Assembly: GCA_030220185.1 (NCBI GenBank)
Contig: JASPKZ010007298.1
Span: 62,001-126,000, forward strand
Direction: 5' to 3'
Length of the DNA: 64,000 nucleotides
DNA from: Diploptera punctata
Taxonomy: Eukaryota; Arthropoda; Insecta; Blattodea; Blaberidae
The notes under the pieces: generated by a model
Databases searched by the model: none
What the model was told of the DNA's origin: nothing
What the model saw: only the letters and a program-made list of their open reading frames with translations
Program-made: the position numbers and the translations under genes
In this document: piece after piece, positions 63,770 through 64,000 of the stretch
How positions within the stretch are numbered: position 1 is the stretch's first letter
Layout: each line of letters starts with the position of its first letter

Positions 63770-64000
63770 TATTGATCGTCTAGGGGCCACTTAAAATGTT
63801 AGATAACAGCTTGAGATTTACGAACTTAGATCGAGATGAAAGTGATTTTTAATTAAATGCATTGTGTTGCATTCTTTCAGAATAAGTGAATATTTGAAGC
63901 AAATGTTTGAAAATGAAAATTGATAATGGCAAATAAATTCCTATCTGTAGTCGATTATTTTAAATCGTGTCAGCCGCGCTACCTCGGACAACATATCAAT
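63770..64000. other. No recognised feature
   Basis: AT-rich sequence to the window end. Confidence 0.5.

Overview
This window looks like repeat-dominated, AT-rich nuclear DNA from an insect. I could not recognise a single intact host protein-coding gene. Nearly everything that can be named is a mobile-element relic: tRNA-derived SINEs, 5'-truncated LINEs, Helitron-like elements, cut-and-paste transposon remnants, foldback elements and trinucleotide microsatellites. The mix of SINE and LINE styles reminds me of Blattodea (cockroach or termite), but that is an inference and the sequence alone does not prove it. The only conventional host-type gene I can support is an intron-containing tRNA-Tyr on the minus strand near 54 kb.

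Layout. 0-5.5 kb: microsatellites, a SINE, LINE 3' ends, a 439-bp tandem duplication, and an endonuclease fragment next to a LINE C-terminus. 5.5-6.2 kb: a ~164-bp tandem satellite. 6.3-11.4 kb: two Helitron-like elements flanking two head-to-tail copies of a ~1-kb repeat (here R1), each broken by a LINE with a recognisable target-site duplication (TSD). 12-21 kb: LINE reverse-transcriptase fragments, SINEs and a promoter-bearing 338-bp insertion. 22.3-23.2 kb: a large foldback element inside a chimeric SINE. 24.7-26 kb: mariner-like and Tigger/pogo-like transposase relics. 26.8-29.3 kb: more R1 copies and a small inverted-repeat element carrying a coding fragment. 31.9-32.5 kb: a 293-bp tandem duplication, each unit with a tRNA-like sequence. 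33-33.85 kb: the longest open LINE reverse-transcriptase C-terminus.

34.35-36.6 kb holds the most notable object. It is a 2,255-bp element whose ends share the inverted repeat CACTGGGGAACA. Its single intronless, frameshifted minus-strand gene encodes a Cys-rich protein (MASTRRK... to ...MMADYCW...). The 535-bp element at 28.8-29.3 kb encodes only the last ~39 residues of the same protein family between CACTG ends, and a third partial copy of that type abuts the large element at 36.8 kb. Together these suggest a transposon family whose candidate transposase I cannot place in a named superfamily.

37-64 kb repeats the pattern: LINE and SINE fragments, a PIF/Harbinger-like element with CpG-rich ends, TTA target duplications and a MADF-domain fragment (43.9-46.8 kb), an inverted LINE junction (51.4-51.9 kb), several palindromic elements (50.2, 53.1, 54.8 and 61.2 kb), a TTAA-flanked piggyBac-like element (57.5-58.1 kb), and a HARBI1-like transposase relic (62.7-63.8 kb). 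Nothing here forms a pathway or operon. The logic is nested insertion, with LINE 3' tails and SINE cores supplying trinucleotide microsatellites.
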